NCBI GenBank assembly: GCA_963754445.1
Contig: CAVWFT010000002.1
Span: 1,922,001-1,986,000 of the forward strand
Direction of reading: 5' to 3'
Source: Bog-473 sp963754445
GTDB taxonomy: Bacteria > Actinomycetota > Acidimicrobiia > Acidimicrobiales > RAAP-2
Length of the DNA stretch: 64,000 nucleotides
Both the position numbers and the translations under genes were made by a program. Positions within the stretch are counted from its first letter, which is position 1. Each line of letters begins with the position of its first letter. The notes under the pieces are model-generated. The model did not search any database. It worked only from the letters and a program-made list of their open reading frames with translations, and was not told the DNA's origin. Positions 1-7,307 of this stretch are shown here, piece by piece.

Positions 1-273
1 ACCACGACGACGACTCGGCCGGCGCCGAGCAACTCGGAAGTCGGTGAGGCGACGTGGTACTCCGAAGCGCCGGCGGGGTATTGCGCCAGTCCGACGCTGC
101 CCTTCGGCACGGTGCTGACCGTGACGAACAACGCCACCGGTGCATCGACCACGTGCACGGTCGACGACAGGGAGGGTGCGGGCTACCCGCGGGTGGTCGA
201 CATGTCCCCGGAGGGCTTCGAGCAGATTGCGTCCTTGGGTCAGGGAGTGGCGGAGGTCACAATCTCCTGGTGA
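1..273 (+). CDS. RlpA-like double-psi beta-barrel protein (3' end only)
   Basis: Reading frame 1 is open from the first base to a TGA at 271-273, giving the last 90 residues of a protein whose start lies outside the window. After a Thr/Pro-rich linker comes a compact domain with the RlpA/DPBB pattern: GEATWY near the start, a Cys in GYCAS, LPFGT followed by a VTN strand, TVDDREG in place of the usual VNDRGP, then RVVDMS and a C-terminal GVAEVTISW strand. Such domains are exported and act on peptidoglycan. In many actinobacteria the gene just before rsmA encodes the Rpf-type cell-wall hydrolase, so this fits positionally. It overlaps rsmA by 4 bases (GTGA), which implies translational coupling. 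Whether the missing part carries DUF348/G5 domains cannot be seen. Confidence 0.75.
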   Translation, partial: TTTTTRPAPSNSEVGEATWYSEAPAGYCASPTLPFGTVLTVTNNATGASTTCTVDDREGAGYPRVVDMSPEGFEQIASLGQGVAEVTISW

Positions 274-1091
274 CCCATTCCGGCGCCGACATCGCCCAGT
301 TGTTGTCGGAGCACGGACTGCGGCCGAGCCGAGCCCTCGGACAGAACTTCGTCGCCGATCCCAACACGGTCCGGCGTATCGCCCGCCTGGCGGACGTCGG
401 CGCCGGGGCCCACGTCCTCGAGATCGGCGCCGGTCTGGGGTCCTTGACCCTCGCCCTCGCCGAGACGGGCGCCGAGGTCGTGGCGATCGAGACGGACCGC
501 CACGTCCTTCCCGCCCTGCGCTCGGTCGTCGAGCCGGCGGGCGTCGAGGTGGTCGAGGGCGACGCCCTGGTCCTCGACCTGGCCGCGCTCCTGGCCGCCC
601 GGGCACCTGGTCCGTGGAGTCTGGTGGCCAACTTGCCCTACAACGTGGCCACGCCCCTGGTGATGCGGGTCCTGACCGAGGTCGAGGCCGTGGCGCACCA
701 GCTGGTCATGGTGCAGCGCGAGGTCGGCGAACGGATGGCGGCCGCTCCCGGCGTGGGGGCCTACGGATCGGTCTCGGTCCGGATCGCCTATTTCGCCCGT
801 GCGCGGATCGTGGGACGGGTGCCCGCCTCGGTCTTCATCCCCAGGCCCCGGGTGGAGTCGGTCCTGGTGCGCCTCGATCGCCTGCCCCGGCCCGCCGTCG
901 ACCCGGCACTCGTGTCCTACGAGCGGCTGGCCACGGTGGTCAAGGCGGGGTTCGGCCAGCGCCGCAAGATGCTGCGGCGTTCCCTGGCCGGTGTCGTCGA
1001 GCCGGAGGCCTTCGCCCGGGCCGGGGTGCGGCCCGACGTCCGGGCCGAGGAGCTCGACGTCGAGGCCTGGGGCCGGCTGGCCGCCCCATGA
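270..1091 (+). CDS. rsmA: 16S rRNA (adenine1518/1519-N6)-dimethyltransferase RsmA (KsgA)
   Basis: RsmA dimethylates two adjacent adenines in the 3' terminal helix of 16S rRNA during 30S maturation, using S-adenosylmethionine. The 273-residue product has the family signatures in order: LGQNF (residues 23-27), SAM motif I EIGAGLGSLT (51-60), acidic EIGAG/ETD residues for the ribose, and the catalytic NLPYN motif (121-125). The C-terminal small helical domain ends normally, and the length is usual for the family. GTG at 270 was chosen because it overlaps the preceding stop (GTGA) and places LGQNF at the usual distance from the N-terminus. An open extension to 54 lies inside the upstream gene and is rejected. 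The ispE start overlaps the stop (ATGA), so the genes form one translationally coupled unit. Confidence 0.95.
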   Translation: MTHSGADIAQLLSEHGLRPSRALGQNFVADPNTVRRIARLADVGAGAHVLEIGAGLGSLTLALAETGAEVVAIETDRHVLPALRSVVEPAGVEVVEGDALVLDLAALLAARAPGPWSLVANLPYNVATPLVMRVLTEVEAVAHQLVMVQREVGERMAAAPGVGAYGSVSVRIAYFARARIVGRVPASVFIPRPRVESVLVRLDRLPRPAVDPALVSYERLATVVKAGFGQRRKMLRRSLAGVVEPEAFARAGVRPDVRAEELDVEAWGRLAAP

Positions 1092-1858
1092 CGATCCTGC
1101 TGGCGCCGGCCAAGCTCACGGTCTCGCTGGAGGTGACCGGGGTCCGCTCCGACGGGTATCACGAGCTCGACGCCGAAATGGTGACGCTCGACCTGGCCGA
1201 CGTGCTCGAGATCGACCCTGACGGTTCGGGTGTGCTGGTGCGGGCGGACCCCGCCGCCGGCCCGATCGAACTCCCGCCGTCGGAGGACAACCTGGTCGCC
1301 CGTGCGCTGCGGGCGTGTGGGCGGCGGGCCGGCGTCGAGCTCATCAAGCGCATCCCGGTGGGTGGAGGGCTCGGGGGCGGTTCCGCCGACGCCGCGGCCG
1401 TGCTGCGCTGGGCCGGGTGCGACGACCCCGACGTCGCCGTCGGCATCGGGGCTGACGTCCCGTTCTGCCTGGCGGGAGGGCGGGCCAGGGTCCAGGGCAT
1501 CGGGGAGCGCCTGACGCCGCTCGACTTCGAGCCCCGCCACTACGTCCTCGTGCTGCCCCCCTTCGGGGTGGACACCCGGGCCGTGTACGGGGCCTGGGAC
1601 GCTGGCGCACGCAGCGCAGGCCCCAACGCCCTGACGGCGGCCGCCATGGCGGTGGAGCCCAGGCTGGCCCGCTGGCGCGACGCGCTGGGCGAGTACACCG
1701 GTGGCGAGCCGACCCTGGCCGGAAGCGGTTCGACCTGGTTCGTCGAGGTGGCGACGCCGGGGAACGACGAGCACCCGGCGCCTCTGTTGCGGGCGGGCGG
1801 GGACTCGGGCCGGCTGGTCCGGGCACGCACGGTGCCCGCCGGCTGGCAGGGGGAGTGA
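1088..1858 (+). CDS. ispE: 4-diphosphocytidyl-2-C-methyl-D-erythritol kinase IspE
   Basis: This GHMP kinase phosphorylates CDP-methylerythritol at the 2-hydroxyl in the non-mevalonate (MEP) isoprenoid pathway in the cytosol. The product is 256 residues. It has the N-terminal APAK motif (Lys9), the glycine-rich ATP loop PVGGGLGGGSADAA (about 90-104), the acidic IGADVPF motif with the probable catalytic Asp123, and the C-terminal GHMP motif AGSGSTWF. The length is some 30-50 residues below the typical 285-310, with shortened stretches between the motifs, but all catalytic elements are present. ATG at 1088 overlaps the rsmA stop by 4 bases. The rsmA-ispE pairing is the standard actinobacterial arrangement. 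Confidence 0.93.
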   Translation: MTILLAPAKLTVSLEVTGVRSDGYHELDAEMVTLDLADVLEIDPDGSGVLVRADPAAGPIELPPSEDNLVARALRACGRRAGVELIKRIPVGGGLGGGSADAAAVLRWAGCDDPDVAVGIGADVPFCLAGGRARVQGIGERLTPLDFEPRHYVLVLPPFGVDTRAVYGAWDAGARSAGPNALTAAAMAVEPRLARWRDALGEYTGGEPTLAGSGSTWFVEVATPGNDEHPAPLLRAGGDSGRLVRARTVPAGWQGE

Positions 1859-1884
1859 GAAGAGGTCGCTGAGCCGGGGCTGGA

Positions 1885-1983
1885 CTACTTGCCGGCCCGG
1901 CGCTGCCAACGGGTCGCTTTGAGCATCTTCTTGTGCTTCTTCTTGCGCATCCGCTTGCGGCGCTTTTTGATCAGTGATCCCAT
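1885..1983 (-). CDS. 30S ribosomal protein bS22 (AURKAIP1/COX24-type mini-protein)
   Basis: This 32-residue, extremely basic peptide begins MGSLIKKRRKRMRKKKHKKM and matches the actinobacterial bS22 protein described from mycobacterial ribosomes (Rv0500B type), where it sits near the 16S decoding region. The conserved start MGS-IKKRRKRM and the Lys/Arg-rich body followed by RWQRR are diagnostic. On the minus strand a TANNNT box (TAGCCT, 1999-1994) lies 10 bases before the ATG, which suggests an almost leaderless transcript. In mycobacteria this gene lies next to galE2/Rv0502. Here those partners appear 32 kb away (33,836-35,750), so the arrangement has been split. Confidence 0.9.
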   Translation of the reverse strand: MGSLIKKRRKRMRKKKHKKMLKATRWQRRAGK

Positions 1984-2049
1984 GGCGTGGGGCAGGCTAG
2001 CGGTGCGGGGGGCCGACTGCCAGGTCGCCCGGCGGGCGAGGAGGCATCC

Positions 2050-2427
2050 GTGACGTTCGAGGTCGTCGGGTTGGACCATGTGCAACTGGCCATGCCGGCG
2101 GGCCGGGAGGACGATGCCGAGGCCTTCTACAGCGGCCTGCTCGGATTCGAGCGGCTGGCCAAGCCCGAGCCGCTGGCCGCACGGGGCGGGTGCTGGTTCG
2201 CCCGGGGGGCGGTGGCCGTGCACCTCGGGGTCGACCCCGACTTCCGCCCCGCCCGCAAAGCCCACCCGGCACTGGTGGTGCGAGATCTCGGGGCGCTGGT
2301 CGAGGTGCTGCGCCGGGCCGGCGTCGAGGTCCGCCCCAACGAGGAGCGTCCGCCCGGTCGCGGGGCGTACGTGGACGACCCGTTCGGCAACCGGATCGAG
2401 CTGATGGCGGCCGCCCTGGACCCGTGA
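2050..2427 (+). CDS. VOC-superfamily (glyoxalase/bleomycin-resistance fold) protein
   Basis: The 125-residue product has the betaalphabetabetabeta layout of the vicinal-oxygen-chelate superfamily. It opens with FEVVGLDHVQLAM (metal-ligand His in the LDHV motif), has AEAFYSGLLGFE in the first helix, a second strand set with VAVHLGVD, and ends with YVDDPFGNRIELM, where the Glu is the usual last metal ligand. The substrate cannot be assigned. The fold covers glyoxalases, ring-cleaving dioxygenases and resistance proteins. GTG at 2050 was chosen because it begins directly at the first conserved strand. An upstream in-frame start at 1987 would add 21 residues of low-complexity sequence over the probable bS22 promoter. 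A strong hairpin follows the stop. Confidence 0.8.
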   Translation: MTFEVVGLDHVQLAMPAGREDDAEAFYSGLLGFERLAKPEPLAARGGCWFARGAVAVHLGVDPDFRPARKAHPALVVRDLGALVEVLRRAGVEVRPNEERPPGRGAYVDDPFGNRIELMAAALDP

Positions 2428-2455
2428 GCGTGCCGGGCAGGGCGGAAGGAGGGAG

Positions 2456-2494
2456 GTGCCGGCGGGAGCGGAGGCGGACCGCTCCCGCCGGCAC
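2456..2494. terminator. Perfect 16-bp GC hairpin between convergent genes
   Basis: GTGCCGGCGGGAGCGG (2456-2471) is repeated exactly in inverted orientation at 2479-2494, leaving a 7-base loop. It lies between the end of the VOC gene (2427) and the end of the minus-strand histidine kinase (2615), so it can serve both. There is no T-tract. GC-only hairpins of this kind are common putative terminators in high-GC actinobacteria. A weaker stem (2497-2505 with 2526-2534) follows. Confidence 0.7.
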
Positions 2495-2614
2495 GGCCGG
2501 TGGCCGGTGTCGGATCCAGCCGGCAGGCCACCGGGGGGTGCCCCAAGTCTGAACCCCGAACCTGGGGGCCACGTTGGGAAGGCCTAAGAAATCCTTATGG
2601 ACGCCGGGCCCAGG

Positions 2615-3970
2615 TCAACCGGACCAGCCGATCGGCTGTTCGGCGTCGAGGGGGGCCGGCACGGTCGGCAAGCTCAGGGTCATGCGGGCGCCTCCGGAGG
2701 GATCGTTGGTCGCGGTGATCGTCCCGCCCTCGGTCTTGACCACCTGGGCCACGATGGCCAGCCCGAGCCCGGAACCGGGGAGGCCCCGGGCGGCGGGGGA
2801 CCGGTAGAAGCGGTCGAAGATGTGGGGCAGGTCCGTCTCCGCGATGCCCGGCCCCCGGTCGCGCACCACGACGGTGCCCTCGGCGCAGCCGACCGAGACG
2901 ACCTCGCCCGGTGGGCTCCACTTGCGGGCGTTGTCCAACAGGTTGCCGACGGCCCGGCTGAGCCGGTCCGCATGACCCTCGACCCAGCTCGGTTCGGCCT
3001 CGAGCTCGAAGGTCACGTCGCTGGTCCGACCGTGCGTGTTCTGCACGGCCACTGCGTCGTGCACCAACAGGTCGAGACGGAGGTGCTCGGCCGGTGACGG
3101 GTGCTGGTCGCCCCGGGCCAGCTCGGCCAGATCGCCGACGATGTCGGTGAGCTCCTGGAGCTGGACCAGCACGTCGTCGACGAGGATGGACCGGTCCTCG
3201 TCGCTCAGCTCGTCCACCCGGCGGATCACCTCGAGATTCGTGCGCAGGCTGGTCAGCGGAGTGCGCAGCTCGTGGGAGGCGTCGAGGACCAACCTGCTCT
3301 GGGCGTGCCGCGAGGCCTCGAGGGCCTCGAGCAGCCGGTTGAAGGTGCGTCGCAGTCGACCCAGTTCGTCCGCACCGCCGGGGGACAGGCGGCGCGAGAC
3401 GTCGGTGGTCTCGGCCAGGTCCTCCACGGTGTCGGTCAGGGAATTGAGCGGGACCAAGGCGGTGCGGGCGACCAGGTAGCCGAGCACCACCGCCAGCACG
3501 ACGCCGCTGACGGCCACGGCGCCGAGGAAGAGGGCGAGCTTCTTGAGCTCCGAGTTCGCGTTGAGGAGCGTGGCGATCTGGAGTGCCCCGCCGTTGACCA
3601 AGATGCCGGACTGGACCGGGGTGTTGACGGGGAGGTGCTCGACGAACTCGCGCATCTCGTTGCCGTCCACGTTCACCGTGGTGAAGAACGCGGGCGCCAG
3701 GCCGACCGCGACGAGGCGAACCTGTCCGGTCACCGGCAGCCCACCGCCCGAGATGACGGTCCCGCTCGTGTCGATCACCTGCCCGAGCGTGGCGGTGGTC
3801 GTGCCGATCTCGTCACCAGCGAGGATCTTCTGCGCCGCCGTGGTCAGCGAGTTGTCCGCTGCATTCAGGAGCGTGTTGCGGGCGACGACGAAGGCGGCGC
3901 TGCACGACGCCACGACGGCGACGACGACGGCGGCCGTGGTGGCGAGGACGAGGCGGGTGCGAAAGGTCAC
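2615..3970 (-). CDS. Sensor histidine kinase, MprB/PrrB-like
   Basis: This is the membrane sensor of a two-component system that autophosphorylates on His and passes the phosphate to the regulator encoded just upstream. The 451-residue protein has a first membrane segment (about 8-30), an extracytoplasmic sensor loop of about 115 residues, a second membrane segment (about 145-168), a HAMP linker, and a HisKA helix with SHELRTP (phospho-acceptor His233). The ATPase domain follows, with N-box NLLDNARKW (343-351), G1 DRGPGI (371-376) and G2 GSGLGLAI (399-406). All catalytic boxes are intact. The GTG start overlaps the regulator stop (GTGA), so the two are co-translated. The stimulus is unknown. 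The loop has no recognisable PAS or Cache motif. Confidence 0.9.
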   Translation of the reverse strand: MTFRTRLVLATTAAVVVAVVASCSAAFVVARNTLLNAADNSLTTAAQKILAGDEIGTTTATLGQVIDTSGTVISGGGLPVTGQVRLVAVGLAPAFFTTVNVDGNEMREFVEHLPVNTPVQSGILVNGGALQIATLLNANSELKKLALFLGAVAVSGVVLAVVLGYLVARTALVPLNSLTDTVEDLAETTDVSRRLSPGGADELGRLRRTFNRLLEALEASRHAQSRLVLDASHELRTPLTSLRTNLEVIRRVDELSDEDRSILVDDVLVQLQELTDIVGDLAELARGDQHPSPAEHLRLDLLVHDAVAVQNTHGRTSDVTFELEAEPSWVEGHADRLSRAVGNLLDNARKWSPPGEVVSVGCAEGTVVVRDRGPGIAETDLPHIFDRFYRSPAARGLPGSGLGLAIVAQVVKTEGGTITATNDPSGGARMTLSLPTVPAPLDAEQPIGWSG

Positions 3971-4638
3971 GTCTCGCGCAAGACGTAGCCGACGCCGCGC
4001 ACGGTCTGGATGCAGCGGGGCTCGCCGCCCTCCTCGAGCTTGCGCCGCAGGTAGCCGACGTAGACGGCGAGCGAGTTCGTGCCCGAGTCGAAGTCGAAGC
4101 CCCAGACGCGGTGCAACAACACCTCCCGGGTCAGGACCTGGCGCGGGTGGCGGAGGAACATCTCGAGCAGGTCGAATTCGATGCGGGTGAGGGTGAACGT
4201 GCGGTCGCCCCGCTGTCCCTCACGGGTGGAGAGGTTGAGGACGAGGTCGCCGACGCGCAGGAGGCCGCCCTCCCCCTCGAAGCGCCGGCGCAACAGGGCC
4301 CGCAGGCGGGCCAGCAATTCGGCCAACGCGAATGGCTTCACCAGGTAGTCGTCCGCCCCGGCATCGAGGCCCTGGACCCGGTCGTCGACGGCATCGCGGG
4401 CCGTCAACATCAGGACCGGCGTGTCGTCGCCGGCACTGCGCATGCGCCGGCACACGGTGAGCCCGTCGATGTCGGGCAACCCGAGATCGAGGATGAGCGC
4501 GTCGGGCGGCGCCTGGGCCAGTGCCTCGAGCGCTTCGCCCCCCGTGGGCACCGTGACGACGTCGTACCCTTCGAGCCTGAGCGCACGGTCGATGGACCGC
4601 CGCACGGCCTGATCGTCGTCGACCACCAGGATGCGCAC
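3967..4638 (-). CDS. OmpR/PhoB-family response regulator, MprA/PrrA-like
   Basis: This 223-residue DNA-binding regulator is partner to the adjacent kinase. The receiver domain shows the acidic pocket VVDDD (5-9), phospho-acceptor Asp51 in LDLGLPD, Thr79 in MLTARD and Lys101 in VKPF. The C-terminal winged helix has the OmpR pattern LTRIEFDLLEMF, ending with a TVRGVGYVL wing. It is intact and of typical length. A TANNNT -10 box (TAGGTT on the minus strand) ends 6 bases before the GTG, suggesting a leaderless mRNA. The pair most resembles actinobacterial MprAB/PrrAB envelope-stress or growth-control systems. The target genes are not evident here. Confidence 0.93.
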   Translation of the reverse strand: MRILVVDDDQAVRRSIDRALRLEGYDVVTVPTGGEALEALAQAPPDALILDLGLPDIDGLTVCRRMRSAGDDTPVLMLTARDAVDDRVQGLDAGADDYLVKPFALAELLARLRALLRRRFEGEGGLLRVGDLVLNLSTREGQRGDRTFTLTRIEFDLLEMFLRHPRQVLTREVLLHRVWGFDFDSGTNSLAVYVGYLRRKLEEGGEPRCIQTVRGVGYVLRET

Positions 4639-4644
4639 GCCGAG

Positions 4645-4650
4645 AACCTA
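4645..4650 (-). promoter_or_regulatory. Putative -10 box of a leaderless promoter for the response regulator
   Basis: On the minus strand TAGGTT is followed by six bases (CTCGGC) and then the GTG start of the response regulator at 4638. This is the geometry expected when transcription begins at the first base of the start codon. No convincing -35 is seen and no Shine-Dalgarno precedes the GTG. Confidence 0.45.
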
Positions 4651-4722
4651 CCGCCGCACCCTGGTCGTCGACGGGCGGGGCGGCTGTCTAACCTCTAGGT
4701 GGCGACCACCTCGGTCGACCCA

Positions 4723-4795
4723 TCCGGGGTAGTTCAATCGGCAGAACGTCGGCCTTTGGAGCCGGATGTTGGAGGTTCGAGCCCTCCCCCCGGAG
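4723..4795 (+). tRNA. tRNA-Gln (anticodon TTG)
   Basis: A 73-base class I cloverleaf folds cleanly. The acceptor is TCCGGGG (4723-4729) with CCCCGGA (4788-4794). The D-arm contains GTTCAATCGGCAGAAC. The anticodon stem TCGGC/GCCGG encloses the loop CTTTGGA, with anticodon TTG at 4756-4758 (reads CAA, Gln). The variable loop has five bases. The T-arm is GGAGG-TTCGAGC-CCTCC, and the discriminator is G (4795). CCA is not encoded. It lies between the two-component genes and a minus-strand membrane protein whose stop begins 3 bases further on, as part of the tRNA-Gln/glmU/prs neighbourhood seen in many actinobacteria. Confidence 0.96.
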
Positions 4796-4797
4796 CG

Positions 4798-5163
4798 TCA
4801 GCGCCCGGCGGCGCGGTCCTGCTGGTCCAGCCGAGCCAGATAGTCGTTGTAGGCGGCCAGGTCCACGTCCGGCACGACCGCGGTCGTCTCCGCGGGCGGC
4901 GCCGTCCCTTCGGGTGCGTCCATGGCACGTGCTGTCGTGGCGGACGCGTCGGCCTCGGGCGCCGCGTGCAGCAGGCGCCACCACATGTAGATGGCGTAGG
5001 CGGCGAAGAAGGGCCATTCGAACACGTAGGCCCAGCTGAGTTCGTTCCCACCGGTGGCCCGGTCGATCTGCCAGATGCACAGGGCCATGAAGGCGGGCAC
5101 CACGACGAGGATGACCGCGTGCAGCTTCCAGGCGCGCGCGGAGAACCAGACCTGCGAGTCCAT
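4798..5163 (-). CDS. Small actinobacterial membrane protein of unknown function
   Basis: This 121-residue protein begins MDSQVWFSARAWKLHAVIL. It has two hydrophobic segments (about 13-33 and 46-65) separated by a short loop with WQIDRATGGNELSWAYVFEW, then an acidic Ala/Pro-rich cytoplasmic tail ending in a short amphipathic helix (YNDYLARLDQQ). The WQ--R--GN--SW-Y--EWP pattern recurs in uncharacterised actinobacterial membrane proteins, but I cannot assign a function. The ATG at 5163 was chosen because it overlaps the upstream hydrolase stop by one base (TGATG). The gene is therefore probably translated with the hydrolase. A longer frame to 5376 lies entirely inside the hydrolase gene and is rejected. 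Confidence 0.75.
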   Translation of the reverse strand: MDSQVWFSARAWKLHAVILVVVPAFMALCIWQIDRATGGNELSWAYVFEWPFFAAYAIYMWWRLLHAAPEADASATTARAMDAPEGTAPPAETTAVVPDVDLAAYNDYLARLDQQDRAAGR

Positions 5164-6065
5164 CAGGCCCCGCCGGCGAAGAAGAAGCTGTCGATGAGCG
5201 CGGTCAACTCGAGCGGACGGTCGCCCTGCACGCTGTGGCCGGCGCCCTCGACCCCCTCGACGCGGACGCTCGGCTGGCGACGACGCAGCTCCGCGATGTC
5301 GGCGTCGTCGACCACCGACCAGGCGAGACCCTGCACCAGCATCAACGGGACCTCGAGGCGCGAGATGGCCTCCCACCAGTCGCCGAACTCGGGATGGGCC
5401 GACCCGGCACCGGTCCGGAAGCGGGCGTAGCGCCAGACCCAGCTGCCGTCCTCACGCTGCACCGCGTTGTGCAGGATGCCGCGACGGAGCGAGGCCTCCG
5501 AACGGCCCGGGTTGTGCTCGATCGTGCGGGCCAGCAGTTCGTCGAAGCTGTCGAAGCTCGCCGGTCCGTCGACGAAGTTGGTGATGGGCGCCGCCTTCTC
5601 CGCGTTCACGCCCGGGGTGACGTCGACCAGCATCAGGGCGCGGACCAACTCCGGGGCCTGGGCGGCGAGTGCGATCGAGGAGATGCCGCCCAGCGACATC
5701 CCGACGACCCCGCGCGCCTGTGGGGCCAGCGCGGCCACGGCGACCGCGAGGTCCCGGCCGTTGCTGCCCGCCGAGACCGAGCCGTCGGGGCCGCCGTCGG
5801 AGTGCCCGTGACCCGGCAGGTCGACGGCCAGCAGCGGTCGTCCGAGGGCCAGGGCGACCGTGTCCCAGGTGTGTGCGTTCTGCGCCCCGCCGTGGACGAG
5901 CACGAGTTCGGGTGGCCCGGTCCCCGCGCCCCACACCAGGCTGGAGAGCCGGCGACCCGGTGCGACCTCGACGTCGACCCGGTGCACGTCGGGCGGCCCG
6001 GTGTAGGCCAGGCCGTACTCGGCGGCGTTCTCGTGGAACAGGCCGAATTCGTCGTAGGGGATCAT
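5163..6065 (-). CDS. Alpha/beta-hydrolase fold protein
   Basis: A 300-residue alpha/beta hydrolase. The oxyanion-hole strand ends in LVHGG (56-60), the nucleophile elbow is GMSLGG (Ser124), an Asp lies in the VDDADI region, and the catalytic His is in GAGHSVQGDRP near the C-terminus. VDLPGHGHSD (81-90) is the typical loop of lipase/esterase/epoxide-hydrolase relatives. The lid region (about 150-230) is unremarkable and gives no substrate clue. The start is ATG at 6065, and an in-frame GTG three codons upstream is possible. It is followed by the small membrane protein with a one-base overlap and is divergent from glmU, with 63 bases between. Confidence 0.85.
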   Translation of the reverse strand: MIPYDEFGLFHENAAEYGLAYTGPPDVHRVDVEVAPGRRLSSLVWGAGTGPPELVLVHGGAQNAHTWDTVALALGRPLLAVDLPGHGHSDGGPDGSVSAGSNGRDLAVAVAALAPQARGVVGMSLGGISSIALAAQAPELVRALMLVDVTPGVNAEKAAPITNFVDGPASFDSFDELLARTIEHNPGRSEASLRRGILHNAVQREDGSWVWRYARFRTGAGSAHPEFGDWWEAISRLEVPLMLVQGLAWSVVDDADIAELRRRQPSVRVEGVEGAGHSVQGDRPLELTALIDSFFFAGGA

Positions 6066-6128
6066 GTCCGGCACCCCACGAGTTTCCCATACGCACGTCC
6101 CGGGGCTCCGCGGGCTAAGAATGCATCG

Positions 6129-7229
6129 ATGCCCGAGCGCCGCCTCTCCGCCGTGGTCCTGGCCGCCGGGGAGGGGACGCGCATGCGCTCGGAGCGGCCC
6201 AAGCCGCTGCACCTGCTCTGCGGCCGGCCGATGATCCTCCACGTCCTCGACGCCATGGCCGAAGTGGATGTCCGCCGGGTCGTCGTCGTGGTCGGACACC
6301 GGGCCGAATGGGTGACCAAGATGCTGGTCCAGCTGGCACCGCCCTCCATGGAGATCGAATTCGTGGAGCAGCTGACCCAGGCCGGGACGGGCGACGCCCT
6401 GGCCGTCGGCCTGACCGGTCTCCCCGACGACGACGACGAGGTCGAGGACGTGGTCGTCCTGCCCGGCGACGCGCCGTTGCTGCGGGCCCAGACCCTGGCT
6501 GCGCTCGTCCGGGCCCACCGGGCCGAGGACGCAGGCGCCACCCTCCTGACCGCGGTGGTCGAGAACCCGACCGGCTACGGCCGGATCGTGCACGGCAAGG
6601 ACGGCGACGTGATCCGGGTCGTCGAGGAGGTCGACGCCACCGAGGACGAGAAGGCGATCGACGAGGTCAACACCTCCATCTACTGCTTCCGGCGCTCCAT
6701 CCTGGCCCCGACCCTGCGCCGCATCACGCCGGCGAACGCGCAGGGCGAGTACTACCTGACCGATGCCGTCGCCGTCCTCAGCAGTGCCGGGTACGGCGTC
6801 AAGTCGCTCGTCCTCCCCGATCCCATGGAGGCGGCGGGGGTCAACGACCGGGCCCAGCTCGCCGTGGCCGAGGCCGAGTTGCGCGACCGGATCAACGAGC
6901 GCTGGATGCGCCGCGGCGTGACCATGTGGGATCCCGAGCGGACCTATGTGGACGCCCAGGTCCACCTCGAGGCCGACGTGTCGCTGCTGCCGGGCGTGAT
7001 CCTGCGCGGGTCCTGCCGGATCGGGGCGGGGGCCGAGATCGGTCCCAACGCCATCTTGACGGACACCGTCGTCGGCGCCCACGCGGTGGTGGGGGAGTCC
7101 GTCTGCAGCCGGGCCGACATCGGCGAGGGCGCGCGGGTCGACGCCTTCAGCGTCCTCGAGCCCGGCGCCGAGGTGCCGGCGGGCGGAGTGATCCCACCGC
7201 ATGCGGTCGTCCGAGGCGCCGAAGCGTAG
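6129..7229 (+). CDS. glmU: GlmU-type UDP-GlcNAc pyrophosphorylase lacking the acetyltransferase active site
   Basis: The N-terminal half is a canonical GlmU uridylyltransferase: LAAGEGTRMRS and KPLH nucleotide loop, QAGTGDAL for the uracil/GlcNAc site, PGDAPLL metal-binding Asp, and NTSIYCF. It makes UDP-GlcNAc from GlcNAc-1-phosphate and UTP for peptidoglycan. The protein has only 366 residues, however, whereas bifunctional GlmU has about 450-495. It carries only the first few left-handed beta-helix coils (about residues 275-366, for example GAGAEIGPNAIL) and stops before the region that in E. coli GlmU contains His363, Tyr366 and Lys392. No continuation in another frame is visible downstream. 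Acetylation of GlcN-1-P must therefore come from another protein. prs follows, as in other actinobacteria. Confidence 0.85.
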   Translation: MPERRLSAVVLAAGEGTRMRSERPKPLHLLCGRPMILHVLDAMAEVDVRRVVVVVGHRAEWVTKMLVQLAPPSMEIEFVEQLTQAGTGDALAVGLTGLPDDDDEVEDVVVLPGDAPLLRAQTLAALVRAHRAEDAGATLLTAVVENPTGYGRIVHGKDGDVIRVVEEVDATEDEKAIDEVNTSIYCFRRSILAPTLRRITPANAQGEYYLTDAVAVLSSAGYGVKSLVLPDPMEAAGVNDRAQLAVAEAELRDRINERWMRRGVTMWDPERTYVDAQVHLEADVSLLPGVILRGSCRIGAGAEIGPNAILTDTVVGAHAVVGESVCSRADIGEGARVDAFSVLEPGAEVPAGGVIPPHAVVRGAEA

Positions 7230-7294
7230 GACACCCGCCGTCCGCGGGTCCCGGCGCTGGTGATCGCCCCGAGACGCCTGGTCCCCGGGCGCAC

Positions 7295-7300
7295 TAGCGT
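7295..7300 (+). promoter_or_regulatory. Putative -10 box of leaderless prs promoter
   Basis: TAGCGT is followed by seven bases and then the GTG at 7308, with no Shine-Dalgarno between. The spacing matches transcription starting at the start codon. No convincing -35 element is seen. Confidence 0.45.
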
Positions 7301-7307
7301 TGACCTC

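Noticed and set aside
5163..7202. Long minus-strand open frame opposite glmU, joined to the hydrolase
   Set aside because: Only the part to 6065 has hydrolase motifs. The rest is His/Gly/Asp-rich antisense translation of glmU, as expected in GC-rich DNA with few stops.
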